From positions 1 to 64,000 of the forward strand of contig NZ_SORW01000044.1 in the NCBI RefSeq assembly GCF_004405105.1: DNA of 64,000 bases, in the 5' to 3' direction. The position numbers and the translations under genes are program-made. The DNA is from Jeotgalibacillus sp. R-1-5s-1 (GTDB taxonomy: Bacteria; Bacillota; Bacilli; Bacillales; Jeotgalibacillaceae). This document shows, piece by piece, positions 24,829 to 33,968 of this stretch; the first letter of the stretch is position 1, and each line of letters begins with the position of its first letter. Below the pieces are notes generated by a model. That model did no database searches and had not been told where the DNA came from. It saw only the letters and a list, made by a program, of their open reading frames with translations.

Positions 24829-25536
24829 ATGCAGGACGCCAAGATTTTGATTGTTGATGATGAAGTGTCCATCAGCCAGATGCTTGTCACGATTTTAAAG
24901 AAAGAACAATTTACTTATATTGATACAGCTTCAACAGCTGCCGAAGCATTGGCACGTTGCCGGAGTAAAAAGTATGACCTGATTTTACTCGATGTCATGC
25001 TGCCGGATCGGACCGGGTTTGAGATTTGTCCGCTTATCAGGGAAACAACCGATGCACCGATTTTCTTCCTGACCGCGAGATCCACTGATTTAGACAAGCT
25101 ATCAGGTTTTGCGTTAGGGGCAGACGATTACATTACCAAGCCGTTTAATCCTCTTGAAGTCGTAGCCCGTGTAAAAGCGCATTTAAAAAGGAAAAGCGGC
25201 TTTTCGTCAGAGCAGCCATCCACCTTTTACGAGTTTGGTCCGCTCTCAGTCAATACGTTAGCAGGCGCTGTAAAGGTAAAGGGGAAACCAGTTGATTTAC
25301 CTGCACAGGTTTATCAGCTATTGATCTTTTTCTGCCAGCATCCGAACCAGTTATTCAGTAAAAATCAATTGTATGAGCAGGTGTGGGGAGAGGCATTCCT
25401 GGGTGAGGACAACACCGTGATGGTTCATATTAGAAAGCTCCGTGAAAAAATCGAAGAGCACCCAAGTAAGCCGGAATTCATTGTGACAGTGCGCGGGCTT
25501 GGCTATAAATTTGTCCCGAAGGAATCAGTGAGATGA
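24829..25536 (+). CDS. OmpR/PhoB-family response regulator
   Basis: A 235-aa two-component response regulator. The receiver domain (residues 4-118) has the acidic pair D10-D11, the phospho-acceptor D55 (LILLDVMLP), the conserved Thr (FLTA) and Lys (ITKPFNP). The C-terminal winged helix (about 135-232) has QLYEQVWGE and TVRGLGYKFV. The start ATG 24829 has ACAGGAG upstream. The stop overlaps the kinase start (ATGA). It probably regulates the divergent ABC exporter, with the tandem 11-bp repeats as a likely target. Confidence 0.95.
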   Translation: MQDAKILIVDDEVSISQMLVTILKKEQFTYIDTASTAAEALARCRSKKYDLILLDVMLPDRTGFEICPLIRETTDAPIFFLTARSTDLDKLSGFALGADDYITKPFNPLEVVARVKAHLKRKSGFSSEQPSTFYEFGPLSVNTLAGAVKVKGKPVDLPAQVYQLLIFFCQHPNQLFSKNQLYEQVWGEAFLGEDNTVMVHIRKLREKIEEHPSKPEFIVTVRGLGYKFVPKESVR

Positions 25537-27254
25537 ACATACATAAACGATTTGTTATACAAATGTTTCTTCAGGTGCTGCTGATTTTTTCCCTGATTAC
25601 TGCACTGATCGTGTTTTCCTTCGCCATTCTTGGCTTTATGATCGGGGACGAGGAGCTCAAAAGCGACTTAGCCAGTGCGGAAGGGTACTTTATTTCAGAA
25701 AATATTTCGATGGATGGCGACACGGTGATTTTTGATGAAAGTCTGAGAGAGCTCGTTGACCATCAGCAGGGCTGGCTCATGGTGGTGTCGGTGGATGGGG
25801 AAGTGCTTGGAGATTATCTGGCGCCGGAAAGCATCATGGCTGATATTAACAGCCACAAGTTCTCCGGTTCACTTTTACAGGACGAGAAACTGGATTATAC
25901 GTATTGGCCACTCAATGAGACAGCGTCAGACTCACCGCTTGTTGTGTTTGGCAGAGAGAAGACCGAATCCATCCTTCTGGAAAGAGTGAGGCAGGAAACG
26001 GATTGGGTGTCCGGTCGACTAGACTTAAGGAACGAAACCATCCGTTTAGCAGAGGAGAATGGGGGATGGGTCCAGCTCATTGATCAATCAGGTAATGTGA
26101 TTGATCAGCATCACGCAGATAATGAACCGGCAACCTATGCAATCAACCAAATTCTAGCCATCAATCAAGCTGAGATGGGACCAACCCGAACGTACTTCGA
26201 CGAGGCGACGAACCAGACCCTATTAGTCAGCGTTGAAAATAAGCAACCTGCCACACTTGCAGAGCAATCCGTAAGTCCCATTGAAAACAGCATCGTCTTG
26301 ATCTTTATTCTCTTATTTCTCATCTTGCTAGGCAGCACGTTCTGGTACGCACACAAATTCGGCAGCCCATTACTGCAAATGATGAAATGGATTAACCAAC
26401 TAAGCAATGGTCACTATGCTGAACCGGTCAACCATATTCAGGAGCCCATTCTTTATAAAAAAGACGGGAAACTGAAGAAAAAGTACAGATTATATAAGGA
26501 TCTGATTATCAATCTGTCCCATTTAGCTAAAGCATTAAAAGACAATGAGGCGCAGCGGGAGAAAATCAAATCCACCCGCGAAGAGTGGATCAGCGGCATC
26601 TCACACGACCTGAAAACACCACTAGCTTCCATAACAGGTTACGCAAAAATGATGGAGGCACCGGAATACGCCTGGACTGGAGAAGAGACAAGAGAATTTG
26701 CAGGTACGATCAGCAATAAAGCCACATACATGGAGCATTTGCTAGAGGATCTGACCCTCACCTACCGGATAAAAAATGGCGCACTACCAATCACCCCTGA
26801 ACAAACCGATATCAATGAATTTTTAAAAAGAACCGTCATCAGCTTTATGAACAACCCGGACTACAGCAGCAAACATCTTCAGTATCACCCGGAGAACATG
26901 CATGTTAAGGCAAAAGTCGACCCTAAGTGGTTTCAGAGAATCATGAACAACCTGATTGAAAATGCACACAAATATAACCCTGACGGCACAACGATTACGA
27001 TCACACTATCGACCATCGAACAGCACCTGATCCAAATTACAGTCGCTGACAACGGAATCGGCATGGACCAAACAACCACCAGCCAACTCTTCAACCGCTA
27101 CTTCCGCGGCACCAACACAAGCGACTCCGGAAGCGGCACCGGCCTCGGAATGGCCATCACCAAACAACTGATCCAGCTGCACAAAGGATCAATTAATGTG
27201 AAAAGTATGCCTGGTGAAGGGACGGTGTTTCGGATACTGCTGCCGGTGGAGTGA
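25533..27254 (+). CDS. Sensor histidine kinase
   Basis: A 573-aa membrane sensor kinase. TM1 is at about residues 10-38, an extracytoplasmic sensor region at 39-245, TM2 at about 248-270, a HAMP-like linker to 330, and the dimerisation domain has the H-box GISHDLKTPLASI. The ATPase domain shows NNLIENAHKYNPDG (N-box), VADNGIGM (G1) and GTGLGMAI (G2). It is translationally coupled to the regulator upstream. The large extracytoplasmic domain separates it from the short intramembrane-sensing kinases that usually accompany Bce-type exporters. A degenerate palindrome begins 4 bp after the stop. Confidence 0.95.
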   Translation: MNIHKRFVIQMFLQVLLIFSLITALIVFSFAILGFMIGDEELKSDLASAEGYFISENISMDGDTVIFDESLRELVDHQQGWLMVVSVDGEVLGDYLAPESIMADINSHKFSGSLLQDEKLDYTYWPLNETASDSPLVVFGREKTESILLERVRQETDWVSGRLDLRNETIRLAEENGGWVQLIDQSGNVIDQHHADNEPATYAINQILAINQAEMGPTRTYFDEATNQTLLVSVENKQPATLAEQSVSPIENSIVLIFILLFLILLGSTFWYAHKFGSPLLQMMKWINQLSNGHYAEPVNHIQEPILYKKDGKLKKKYRLYKDLIINLSHLAKALKDNEAQREKIKSTREEWISGISHDLKTPLASITGYAKMMEAPEYAWTGEETREFAGTISNKATYMEHLLEDLTLTYRIKNGALPITPEQTDINEFLKRTVISFMNNPDYSSKHLQYHPENMHVKAKVDPKWFQRIMNNLIENAHKYNPDGTTITITLSTIEQHLIQITVADNGIGMDQTTTSQLFNRYFRGTNTSDSGSGTGLGMAITKQLIQLHKGSINVKSMPGEGTVFRILLPVE

Positions 27255-27258
27255 TTCG

Positions 27259-27355
27259 TGGGGACGTATGTTTTGAATCATTAGGGATGCGACGGAGTCA
27301 TTGGAACGTATATCGTGAATCATTCGTACATCTAAGGATTCACGATATAAGCCTC
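27259..27355. repeat. GGGGACG palindromes, copy 2 (two degenerate units in tandem)
   Basis: A left half unit (GGGGACGTATGTTTTGAATC) without a matching right arm is followed by a second unit with paired arms (CGTATATCGTGAATC and GATTCACGATATA). It begins 4 bp after the kinase stop and ends before the coiled-coil gene, so it bounds the RecQ module on one side. Confidence 0.7.
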
Positions 27356-27379
27356 CTGATTTTTGGAGCATATAAATTC

Positions 27380-27982
27380 TTACAAAAACTGAACAATAAC
27401 CAAAACAGCCACAACAATCACAGGCATTAAAATACTTAGGTTGCGGTTCAGTTTTAGCTGCTGCATCTGCAATTCATGGTTACTTTGTAGTGACGATTTT
27501 AAAGATTGGCTAGAGGTATCGAGATGATCAATCTTTCTTTGTAAATCAACAATAGAATTGTTTGCCGTAGATACTGCGGCCGACATAGAGACGATCTGTT
27601 GTTCAAGGAGACTGCTTCTTGATTGCAGCTCTTTTACTTCATTATTTACTGTAGCGTTATTAGATTTTAATGACTCCAGTTCTATTTTTAAATAATCCGC
27701 AGTACCTTGAAATGACGTAGCTACAGTAGAGTTGAGTTCTTTAAATCGGTCGTTATTCTTTATAAGCTGTTGTTCCAGCTCTATTGTTTTTTCTTCAAAA
27801 TTCGATTGGATTTTTTCTAGTGTAATTGTAGTTTCTTTTACTCCTTCTAATTGCTGCTTCAATAGAATTTGTTGATTTTCAATATCCTTGAGGTAATTCG
27901 AAGCTTTTTTAACGTTTTTTATTTCATTTCCCAGCTCTTGAACATAGTTATCAAGTGCATCAATACTTTCTAACTCTCCCAT
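27380..27982 (-). CDS. Tail-anchored coiled-coil protein beside the RecQ-nuclease fusion
   Basis: A 200-aa protein made almost entirely of heptad-like coiled coil (residues 8-175) with a single C-terminal membrane segment (about 181-199, LSILMPVIVVAVLVIVQFL) and no signal peptide. It should therefore be tail-anchored with the coil in the cytoplasm. Its start overlaps the end of the helicase gene by 13 bp, so the two are co-translated and probably act together. I do not recognise a named family. A membrane-tethering or sensing subunit for the helicase is a reasonable inference. Confidence 0.75.
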   Translation of the reverse strand: MGELESIDALDNYVQELGNEIKNVKKASNYLKDIENQQILLKQQLEGVKETTITLEKIQSNFEEKTIELEQQLIKNNDRFKELNSTVATSFQGTADYLKIELESLKSNNATVNNEVKELQSRSSLLEQQIVSMSAAVSTANNSIVDLQRKIDHLDTSSQSLKSSLQSNHELQMQQLKLNRNLSILMPVIVVAVLVIVQFL

Positions 27983-30900
27983 GGGTATACCTCCCTTATT
28001 CTTAATTCTTTCATCTTCATATAAGTATCCTTAACCATTTCTCCATATGAAAACTTGTCTTTAAATGACTGGTAAATCAACTTTTTATCATTCTTAGAGG
28101 GAAATCCATTACCAATTAAAAATTGACTCAATATTGCTTTGCTATCTGAAGTAAGAAAATCATTAGCCACATCTAGAATTGATAAAAGAATTTCTCGACG
28201 CAGGTTCTCTTCTAATTTTGAAATGTACTGAATAGATTGGATTAAGCGGTCGCTTGATTCCTGAATTATTTTTTCATCACTGATCAAAGCTCTTATGCCT
28301 TCAATAAGATTCAGAGCAGGATCGTTTTTATAACTTTCAAGAAATCGGCTAGTGATGATTGATACATTTTTCAATTCTGCTTTTGACTTTGGAACCGTTT
28401 TGTCGTTCGTTTCAACATAATAAATTTTCCACCAATTATTTATGTTTTGGGGGATAGCTACTGTTTTTTCTAGTAAATATACATCATCATTCCGTTTGAA
28501 ATACGTTTCCAGTTTAGATTGGAAATCATCCGAATCGGTGAATTCAGAAATATAATTAAACATATTTTTTAAAGACTGCTTTCTTGTGTAGATAACATTA
28601 TCGTTATACCACCTCAATAAAATGAAAATCAGTTTGTAGAGTGGGGAATAAATATCACTTTCATATACATCTTTATAAGGCTTTAATTCTGGTTGTTGGA
28701 ATAGATTAGCTTGTGAAAATGTAGAATCATATTTGTGAATATGTTTGAATAAAAGCTCCTTGATCTGGTCCTCATCGTAATCGTTCATTTCAACAATAAT
28801 TTTTTTTGTTTTCCAGTTGATTGTCCAATCTTCCACCAGGCCAAGCAATGAAAGTTTGTAAATGATTTTCTCATTCTTTTCATTTAAAGTAACTTCTTGT
28901 ATTTTTCTTCCTGAAAGATATTGATTATAAAATCCCTCAATGATTTTGGACTCTACTTCCACATTCATTAAGCCCTGTTTCATTAAATAAAAAATACTAT
29001 TTAAATCACCTTTAATTTCACCAATCGTTTTTTCAATATGATCTACATTTGTATCAAGACCAAACAATATGTTTTTTTGATCGTCAGTCAGCTGGTCTCG
29101 GGTAAATAAAACATAACAATCAGATTCAGTGCGGTCTCTGCCGGCACGTCCTGCCTCCTGGTAATACGACTCCAAAGATGAAGGAATACCATAATGAATC
29201 ACCTTTCTGATATCGGGTTTATCAATTCCCATTCCAAATGCTTTTGTAGCGACCAATACGTCTATTTCGTTTTTCATAAATGCGGATTGAGTTTGTTCTT
29301 TATAAACAGAATAGTCAATACCAAAGTCTTTAGGTTTCTTTCCGCTGTAAAAAGCCGTTTTTACTCCTACCTGATTAGCTAATTGATTGCTCAATTTGTA
29401 GCATCCATGTGGACCATTGACATTTAAGGTGAATATAAGAGTTGGAAAAGATTTGATATCATCCTCTGCAGGTTTAATTAATTCAGCCAACGTATTCGGC
29501 CGTTCGAACCTATTTGTTTCGATCACATGAAACTTAAGTTCTTTTCTTGTGAAATTGGTGATTGTCTTAACATTTTTGCTATCAATGTTTAATTCATTCC
29601 TGATATCTTGTAAAACCTTTGAAGAGGCTGTTGCAGTGAGTGCTAAGAATGTTGAGGTTGGGCAAAAACGCTTGATTGTTTTAGATAGTGCTAAATAAGA
29701 TGTTCTAAAATCATGCCCCCACTCTGATAAACAATGAGCTTCGTCAATAACTGCATAAGCAATTTGTTTTTTTGCCTGAATCATCTGAAGCCGGTTTCTG
29801 AACTCTTCTTGTTGAAAGCGTTCAGGTGAAATAACTAAAAATAAATACTGTCCTTCAGTATAAGCATTTAAAATATCTGATTGATCTTGAGATCCCAAGT
29901 CAGAATTAATGTATTCAATACAATCAACAAAATATTTTTCTTTTAAATTTAGTACCTGATCTACCATTAATGATTTTATTGGTGCTACAACGAAACTGAT
30001 AGATGGCTGGAGGAAGGTGCAAATTTGATATGTTAATGATTTTCCACCTCCAGTCGGCAACAGACCAACGGTGTCATTACCGTTAAGTGTATTAGAGATG
30101 ATCTCTAGTTGTCCCTCGTTAAAAGAAGAAAATCCGTAAAGAGTATTTAAAATATATTCAAGAATCGGCTGGTGAGTATTCAGGTCGATGTTATATTTTA
30201 CGATCTCTGTTGATTTAATGAATCGATAATTCTTCTCTCCAAAATAATCCTCTCTGATATAAATACAGTTCTCATCGGTTATGGAATCATCCCAGTATTC
30301 TCCTACCACATTATCAATACATATAAAATCTTCACGGGGATCAGTTTCTATCTGTATGTTAGGTATTTCTATTTCTCTATTAAATAAACCGCCTATAACG
30401 TTTAACCACGTGTTCAAATCACTTAAAGCCAGCTTTAATGACTGAATCTGGTCTGGATTTAGCACTGAAAATTGCCAGATTGGGCACTCGAAGTCCAGGT
30501 GGTTTCTATTTATTAATTCTATAACTGCTTGCTGATAACGATAGATTTCTGTTAGTTGAGTATGTAAAGCATAGGAAGAGGAATCTTTAAGAAATTCTTC
30601 ATATAATTTGATTTCATGTTCATAATCACGATATTTTTTTCGCAGAGTATTAAGTAATTGAGCATAATCCTTTGATTTAATTTGAGCTGTAGAAACTCTA
30701 AAAACGTCAATTCCGTGTTTTTTGAAAAAATTATCTCTTACACGATCTAGCTTTTTTTGCTCCGAATCCTTGTGAGAATGACCATCTACTTCGATTACTA
30801 ATTTGAATAGAGGACTATAGAAATCCACTTCCTGCTTATCGAAGTGGTCATTTTTAATAATCTGATTGATGGGACATTCAGCAATAAATAGCTTAGCTAA

Positions 30901-31242
30901 GAACTTTTTTTGCTTGAAGATCTCTTGCAAATCCTCGAAAAAGGTCAGTGCAGGGTATAATTGATTCTCACTGTCTCCTTTTATCCGCTGACTCCAGTCA
31001 TTCATATTCGCACCCATGATGCGAACCTCGTCCTGATTCTTAAGGTAAGACCAGTTTAAATTCAATTTCTCACGAAGAAAAGGTGAAGCAACTGTTGGAT
31101 TACCTCGGGATATCAGGTTTTGTATGATAGATATAATGATTTTCAAAGATGAATCCGCATTTTCTACATGCCTTTGATCGGGTAAATTTTTAATCACGAA
31201 ATGATTATTAGTACGTGTATAACCTGAGCTATAATATTTCAT
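27970..31242 (-). CDS. RecQ-family helicase with N-terminal DUF559-like nuclease domain
   Basis: A 1090-aa multidomain protein. Residues about 110-190 resemble a DUF559/Vsr-like PD-(D/E)XK nuclease: EVDFYSPLFKLVIEVDGHSH gives D140, E151 and D153, followed by an RVRDNFFKKHGIDVFRV segment. The RecQ motor follows, with the Q-like motif SFNEGQLEII, Walker A GLLPTGGGKS (about 393-402), motif II DEAH at 500-503, motif III ALTATAS, and in the second RecA domain TKAFGMGIDKPDIR and YYQEAGRAGRD. About 380 further residues have no recognised domain. Cellular RecQ is about 600 aa, so this is a specialised, accessory form. It overlaps the tail-anchored gene downstream and is bounded by palindromes on both sides. 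It looks like an anti-phage or DNA-restriction module, which is inference. Confidence 0.88.
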   Translation of the reverse strand: MKYYSSGYTRTNNHFVIKNLPDQRHVENADSSLKIIISIIQNLISRGNPTVASPFLREKLNLNWSYLKNQDEVRIMGANMNDWSQRIKGDSENQLYPALTFFEDLQEIFKQKKFLAKLFIAECPINQIIKNDHFDKQEVDFYSPLFKLVIEVDGHSHKDSEQKKLDRVRDNFFKKHGIDVFRVSTAQIKSKDYAQLLNTLRKKYRDYEHEIKLYEEFLKDSSSYALHTQLTEIYRYQQAVIELINRNHLDFECPIWQFSVLNPDQIQSLKLALSDLNTWLNVIGGLFNREIEIPNIQIETDPREDFICIDNVVGEYWDDSITDENCIYIREDYFGEKNYRFIKSTEIVKYNIDLNTHQPILEYILNTLYGFSSFNEGQLEIISNTLNGNDTVGLLPTGGGKSLTYQICTFLQPSISFVVAPIKSLMVDQVLNLKEKYFVDCIEYINSDLGSQDQSDILNAYTEGQYLFLVISPERFQQEEFRNRLQMIQAKKQIAYAVIDEAHCLSEWGHDFRTSYLALSKTIKRFCPTSTFLALTATASSKVLQDIRNELNIDSKNVKTITNFTRKELKFHVIETNRFERPNTLAELIKPAEDDIKSFPTLIFTLNVNGPHGCYKLSNQLANQVGVKTAFYSGKKPKDFGIDYSVYKEQTQSAFMKNEIDVLVATKAFGMGIDKPDIRKVIHYGIPSSLESYYQEAGRAGRDRTESDCYVLFTRDQLTDDQKNILFGLDTNVDHIEKTIGEIKGDLNSIFYLMKQGLMNVEVESKIIEGFYNQYLSGRKIQEVTLNEKNEKIIYKLSLLGLVEDWTINWKTKKIIVEMNDYDEDQIKELLFKHIHKYDSTFSQANLFQQPELKPYKDVYESDIYSPLYKLIFILLRWYNDNVIYTRKQSLKNMFNYISEFTDSDDFQSKLETYFKRNDDVYLLEKTVAIPQNINNWWKIYYVETNDKTVPKSKAELKNVSIITSRFLESYKNDPALNLIEGIRALISDEKIIQESSDRLIQSIQYISKLEENLRREILLSILDVANDFLTSDSKAILSQFLIGNGFPSKNDKKLIYQSFKDKFSYGEMVKDTYMKMKELRIREVYPWES

Positions 31243-31488
31243 AGTAGCACCCTGTTCCGTAAAATAATGTATTTGTTATACATTATACTAATTTTTTGAT
31301 TCAAAAAGACTAAAATGTATGAAATGAGTGAAATTATTATGGTGATTTTGGGGGATGGAGAGTAATTGAGGAGTAAACGATTATGTTGATTCAAACGAAA
31401 AAATGTTAATGGGGAAAAATGTAAAATAGTTAAAGGGATATAAACCGCTTTGTTAATCTACAGTAGAGGTAGCGAAGAAGGATTCGCC
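31243..31488. other. Gap upstream of the RecQ-nuclease gene
   Basis: An AT-rich region presumably holding the minus-strand promoter of the RecQ-nuclease operon (a TATAAT-like word on the minus strand lies near 31275-31285). No gene was recognised. The GGGGACG palindrome at 31489 follows. Confidence 0.4.
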
Positions 31489-31541
31489 TGGACGTATATT
31501 TCGAATCATTAGAGCCACGAATGATTCATCATATACGTCCT
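31489..31541. repeat. GGGGACG palindrome, copy 3
   Basis: Arms GGACGTATATTTCGAATCATT and its near-complement surround loop AGAGCCACG. On the right it continues CGTGTTTCA, giving the extended family end. It separates the RecQ module from the phosphotransferase gene. Confidence 0.85.
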
Positions 31542-31599
31542 CGTGTTTCACCAGTGTTTCAAACAATAAGAATAAATAATTTAAATGGAGAATTACTAT

Positions 31600-32475
31600 A
31601 TGAAAAATAGCCTACTAAAAAGCATTCAATTAGTTTATTCTGATCTTCCCATTGAAGACTATTATGTTAATGAAATTGGACAGAATAACGATGTCTTGAT
31701 TGTAAACAATTCATTGGTTTTTAGATTTCCGAAATATAAAAATGGAATCACTCAATTAAAAAGAGAAACAAGAATTTTAAACTATATTAAAGATACCGTC
31801 TCTACTCCTGTTCCAATTCCTATTTATCAGTCTTTTGCAGATTTAGAGCCAGGTAAGGTTTTTACCGGATATCATCTTATAGATGGAGTCCCTTTATGGA
31901 GAGAAAGTTTGGATGGCATTAAGAGTGTTGAATTAGTTAGTGTAATAGCAGCTCAACTTGTTTCATTTCTTAAGGAACTTCACTCTATAACAGAGGACAA
32001 AGCAAGTAAAGGTTTGAATTTAAAGGCTCGCCATCCACGAGAACAAATGCATAGCTTGCATAATAAGATTCAAAGTAAACTATTTCCTTATATCAGAAAA
32101 AGCGCTCAAGAAGAAATCTCACACTCTTTTGAAACGGCCCTAAATGGGAAAGCTTTTTCAAATTTAGATAATACCCTTATACACGGAGATTTCGGAGCTG
32201 CCAATATCTTATGGAATCCGGAAACAAACAGGATATCAGGGGTCATTGATTTTGGTGGTTCTGGCATAGGAGACCCTGCGTATGATTTCGCCGGAATACT
32301 CTCCAGCTATGGTGAAGACTTTTTTAATATGTGTATGAATCTATATCCCAACGGTGAAGAAATATCAGAACGAGTTAGATTTTATAAAAGTACATTCGCT
32401 CTACAGGAAGCATTGCATGGAGTGGAGAATGATGACAAACAGGCTTTTGAAAATGGAATTAAAAATTATAGATAG
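31600..32475 (+). CDS. Aminoglycoside phosphotransferase (APH)-family kinase
   Basis: A 291-aa APH-fold protein. The catalytic loop is LIHGDFGAANIL (Asp and Asn of the Brenner motif) and the metal-binding DFG-like segment is GVIDFGGSGIGDPAYDF. An N-terminal lobe with a Lys-poor nucleotide loop is at 20-90. It is closest in style to APH(2'')-type enzymes, which phosphorylate aminoglycosides, but chromosomal relatives often act on other small molecules. I chose ATG 31600 with GGAGA 9 bp upstream; an ATG at 31585 would overlap that site. It lies alone between two palindromes in one of the cassette-like units. Confidence 0.82.
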   Translation: MKNSLLKSIQLVYSDLPIEDYYVNEIGQNNDVLIVNNSLVFRFPKYKNGITQLKRETRILNYIKDTVSTPVPIPIYQSFADLEPGKVFTGYHLIDGVPLWRESLDGIKSVELVSVIAAQLVSFLKELHSITEDKASKGLNLKARHPREQMHSLHNKIQSKLFPYIRKSAQEEISHSFETALNGKAFSNLDNTLIHGDFGAANILWNPETNRISGVIDFGGSGIGDPAYDFAGILSSYGEDFFNMCMNLYPNGEEISERVRFYKSTFALQEALHGVENDDKQAFENGIKNYR

Positions 32476-32485
32476 AATGAAACAC

Positions 32486-32539
32486 CGGGACGTATACTGT
32501 GAATCATTAGACTTTCGAATGATTCTCAATATACGTCCC
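32486..32539. repeat. GGGGACG palindrome, copy 4
   Basis: Arms GGGACGTATACTGTGAATC and GATTCTCAATATACGTCCC. The left flank reads TGAAACACC, the extended family end. It starts 10 bp after the APH stop. Confidence 0.85.
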
Positions 32540-32652
32540 TTTATTTAGAAATGGTTTTATATGGATTAGTTTATAATTTATACATAAAAATAATCACTTA
32601 TTATGCTTGTGAAGAGATATAATTAATTATAAGAAAAAGGAGGCGGAATATT

Positions 32653-33297
32653 ATGAAAAACATATGTCATTTAGTGCTATTCATGCCCATACTTTTATTA
32701 ATTGCGTGCTCTTCAGATGCAGTTTCATCAAGTAGCAATACTATAATTGACGAAAAAACCCCTGATGAGGTCGCGAGCGTTGAGCCAAACGAAGGTGACT
32801 TTGTGATAACTTTCGGATCTGATTCAATGGATCGAGGAGATCATGATTATTATAAAGAAAATGAATTAGTAGTGAAGGAAGGAGTCGAAATTGAGCGAGG
32901 AAAAGTTGTTTACTATCATACTCCAGAGATTGCTATAGAGGCTAATCCTAATCTCCCAGAACAAAACGTTGCCCGAATAGTGGGTTTACCTGGTGAAGAA
33001 ATTGAAATAAAAGAAGGTAATGTTTATATAAATGGCGCAAAACTTGAAGCTTTTTATTCAGAAGCTTTAGTTCGTGGTTCAAATGAGGACGAATATTTCG
33101 ATTCAATATCAGATGAAAATCTGGTCAATAGAGAATTCTTTGAAGAATATTTCTCAATGAATACCAAAAAAACGAAGGTGGGGGAAAATGAAGTATACTT
33201 ACTCGTTGATCACTGGTGGAGAGGTACAGACAGTATAGATTTTGGTCCAATCGAAAAAGACCAGATCATTGGGGAAATATTAGGGTATAGCAAATGA
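32653..33297 (+). CDS. Lipoprotein with a signal-peptidase-I-like (S26) domain, probably inactive
   Basis: A 214-aa lipoprotein with lipobox LLIAC (Cys19). The exported domain resembles type I signal peptidase. FGSDSMDRGD around Ser58 corresponds to the catalytic-serine box, VARIVGLPGEEIEIKEGNVY to the next box, and GTDSIDFGPIEKDQIIG to the C-terminal box. The catalytic lysine expected before RIVGLPG is Ala107, so protease activity is unlikely. It may be a structural or regulatory relative. The start ATG 32653 has AAAGGAGGC upstream. It lies alone between palindrome copies 4 and 5. Confidence 0.8.
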   Translation: MKNICHLVLFMPILLLIACSSDAVSSSSNTIIDEKTPDEVASVEPNEGDFVITFGSDSMDRGDHDYYKENELVVKEGVEIERGKVVYYHTPEIAIEANPNLPEQNVARIVGLPGEEIEIKEGNVYINGAKLEAFYSEALVRGSNEDEYFDSISDENLVNREFFEEYFSMNTKKTKVGENEVYLLVDHWWRGTDSIDFGPIEKDQIIGEILGYSK

Positions 33298-33302
33298 TTT
33301 GT

Positions 33303-33357
33303 GGGGACGCATATTGTGAATCATTAGATTTCCGAATGATTCACAATATACGTCCCC
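33303..33357. repeat. GGGGACG palindrome, copy 5
   Basis: Arms GGGGACGCATATTGTGAATC and GATTCACAATATACGTCCCC, one mismatch. It is shared by the 3' ends of two convergent genes. Confidence 0.88.
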
Positions 33358-33362
33358 GTGTT

Positions 33363-33968
33363 TTAATAGCAATTTGATTTGCCTGGAAATTGTTTGTCCA
33401 TTTCTTTTCCGCAATTAAGTAAAACTGCACTTAACGTGAAAATAACACCTAAAATATTGCTTCTTACACCTAAGGCAATTAATTTTTTGGCTGCCAGTGT
33501 AAATTCTTTATCACCAATTAAGTTAGCAATGGTACTCCCTATAGCAATTATGCCATATGCTTCTTTAATCCCTTTATTGATGCAAGCATTTTCAGCATTG
33601 ATGTAAGCAGACTTTTCTTTCATTCCATATAATGCACAGCCGACTGCCTGAGTTGAAAATGAAGGCTGTAAATTGGCATCTTTGAATAAATTATTTTGAT
33701 CAAAAGTTTGAATTATTTCTTCTGCCCCTTCTAATCCAGAAAGCCCTTCAACGAAAGCATCTCGATTGTACCCCAAAAGTTGTCCATTTTCAGTTACTTG
33801 TCCAGTATCAAACATCAATTCTAATGATTTGGCTAAAAGTTCAACTTCTTCTTCGCTGTATGTATAGTCTGGCTCAGACATCTGAGCGCTTGCTGTTGAT
33901 GAAAGTGCACCGGTAAGTAAAAAAATCACCATTAAGATTGAAGTCATTTTAAACAGTATATTTCTCAT
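33363..33968 (-). CDS. Secreted bacteriocin-like precursor (201 aa)
   Basis: An N-terminal signal peptide (about residues 1-29, ending ASAQ) is followed by an acidic spacer (30-110) and a C-terminal part of about 90 residues. That part has four Cys (AVGCALYG, NACINKG, LNCGKEM and SNCY) and a hydrophobic, Ala/Ile-rich core (GIIAIGSTIANLIG; LGVIFTLSAVLLNC). The plan of signal, acidic leader and hydrophobic Cys-containing tail is like secreted peptide bacteriocin precursors and parallels the gene at 50775-51470. I do not recognise a named family. The start overlaps the upstream small membrane protein by 20 bp, and AAAGGAG precedes ATG 33968. A toxin plus immunity pair is an inference. Confidence 0.6.
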   Translation of the reverse strand: MRNILFKMTSILMVIFLLTGALSSTASAQMSEPDYTYSEEEVELLAKSLELMFDTGQVTENGQLLGYNRDAFVEGLSGLEGAEEIIQTFDQNNLFKDANLQPSFSTQAVGCALYGMKEKSAYINAENACINKGIKEAYGIIAIGSTIANLIGDKEFTLAAKKLIALGVRSNILGVIFTLSAVLLNCGKEMDKQFPGKSNCY

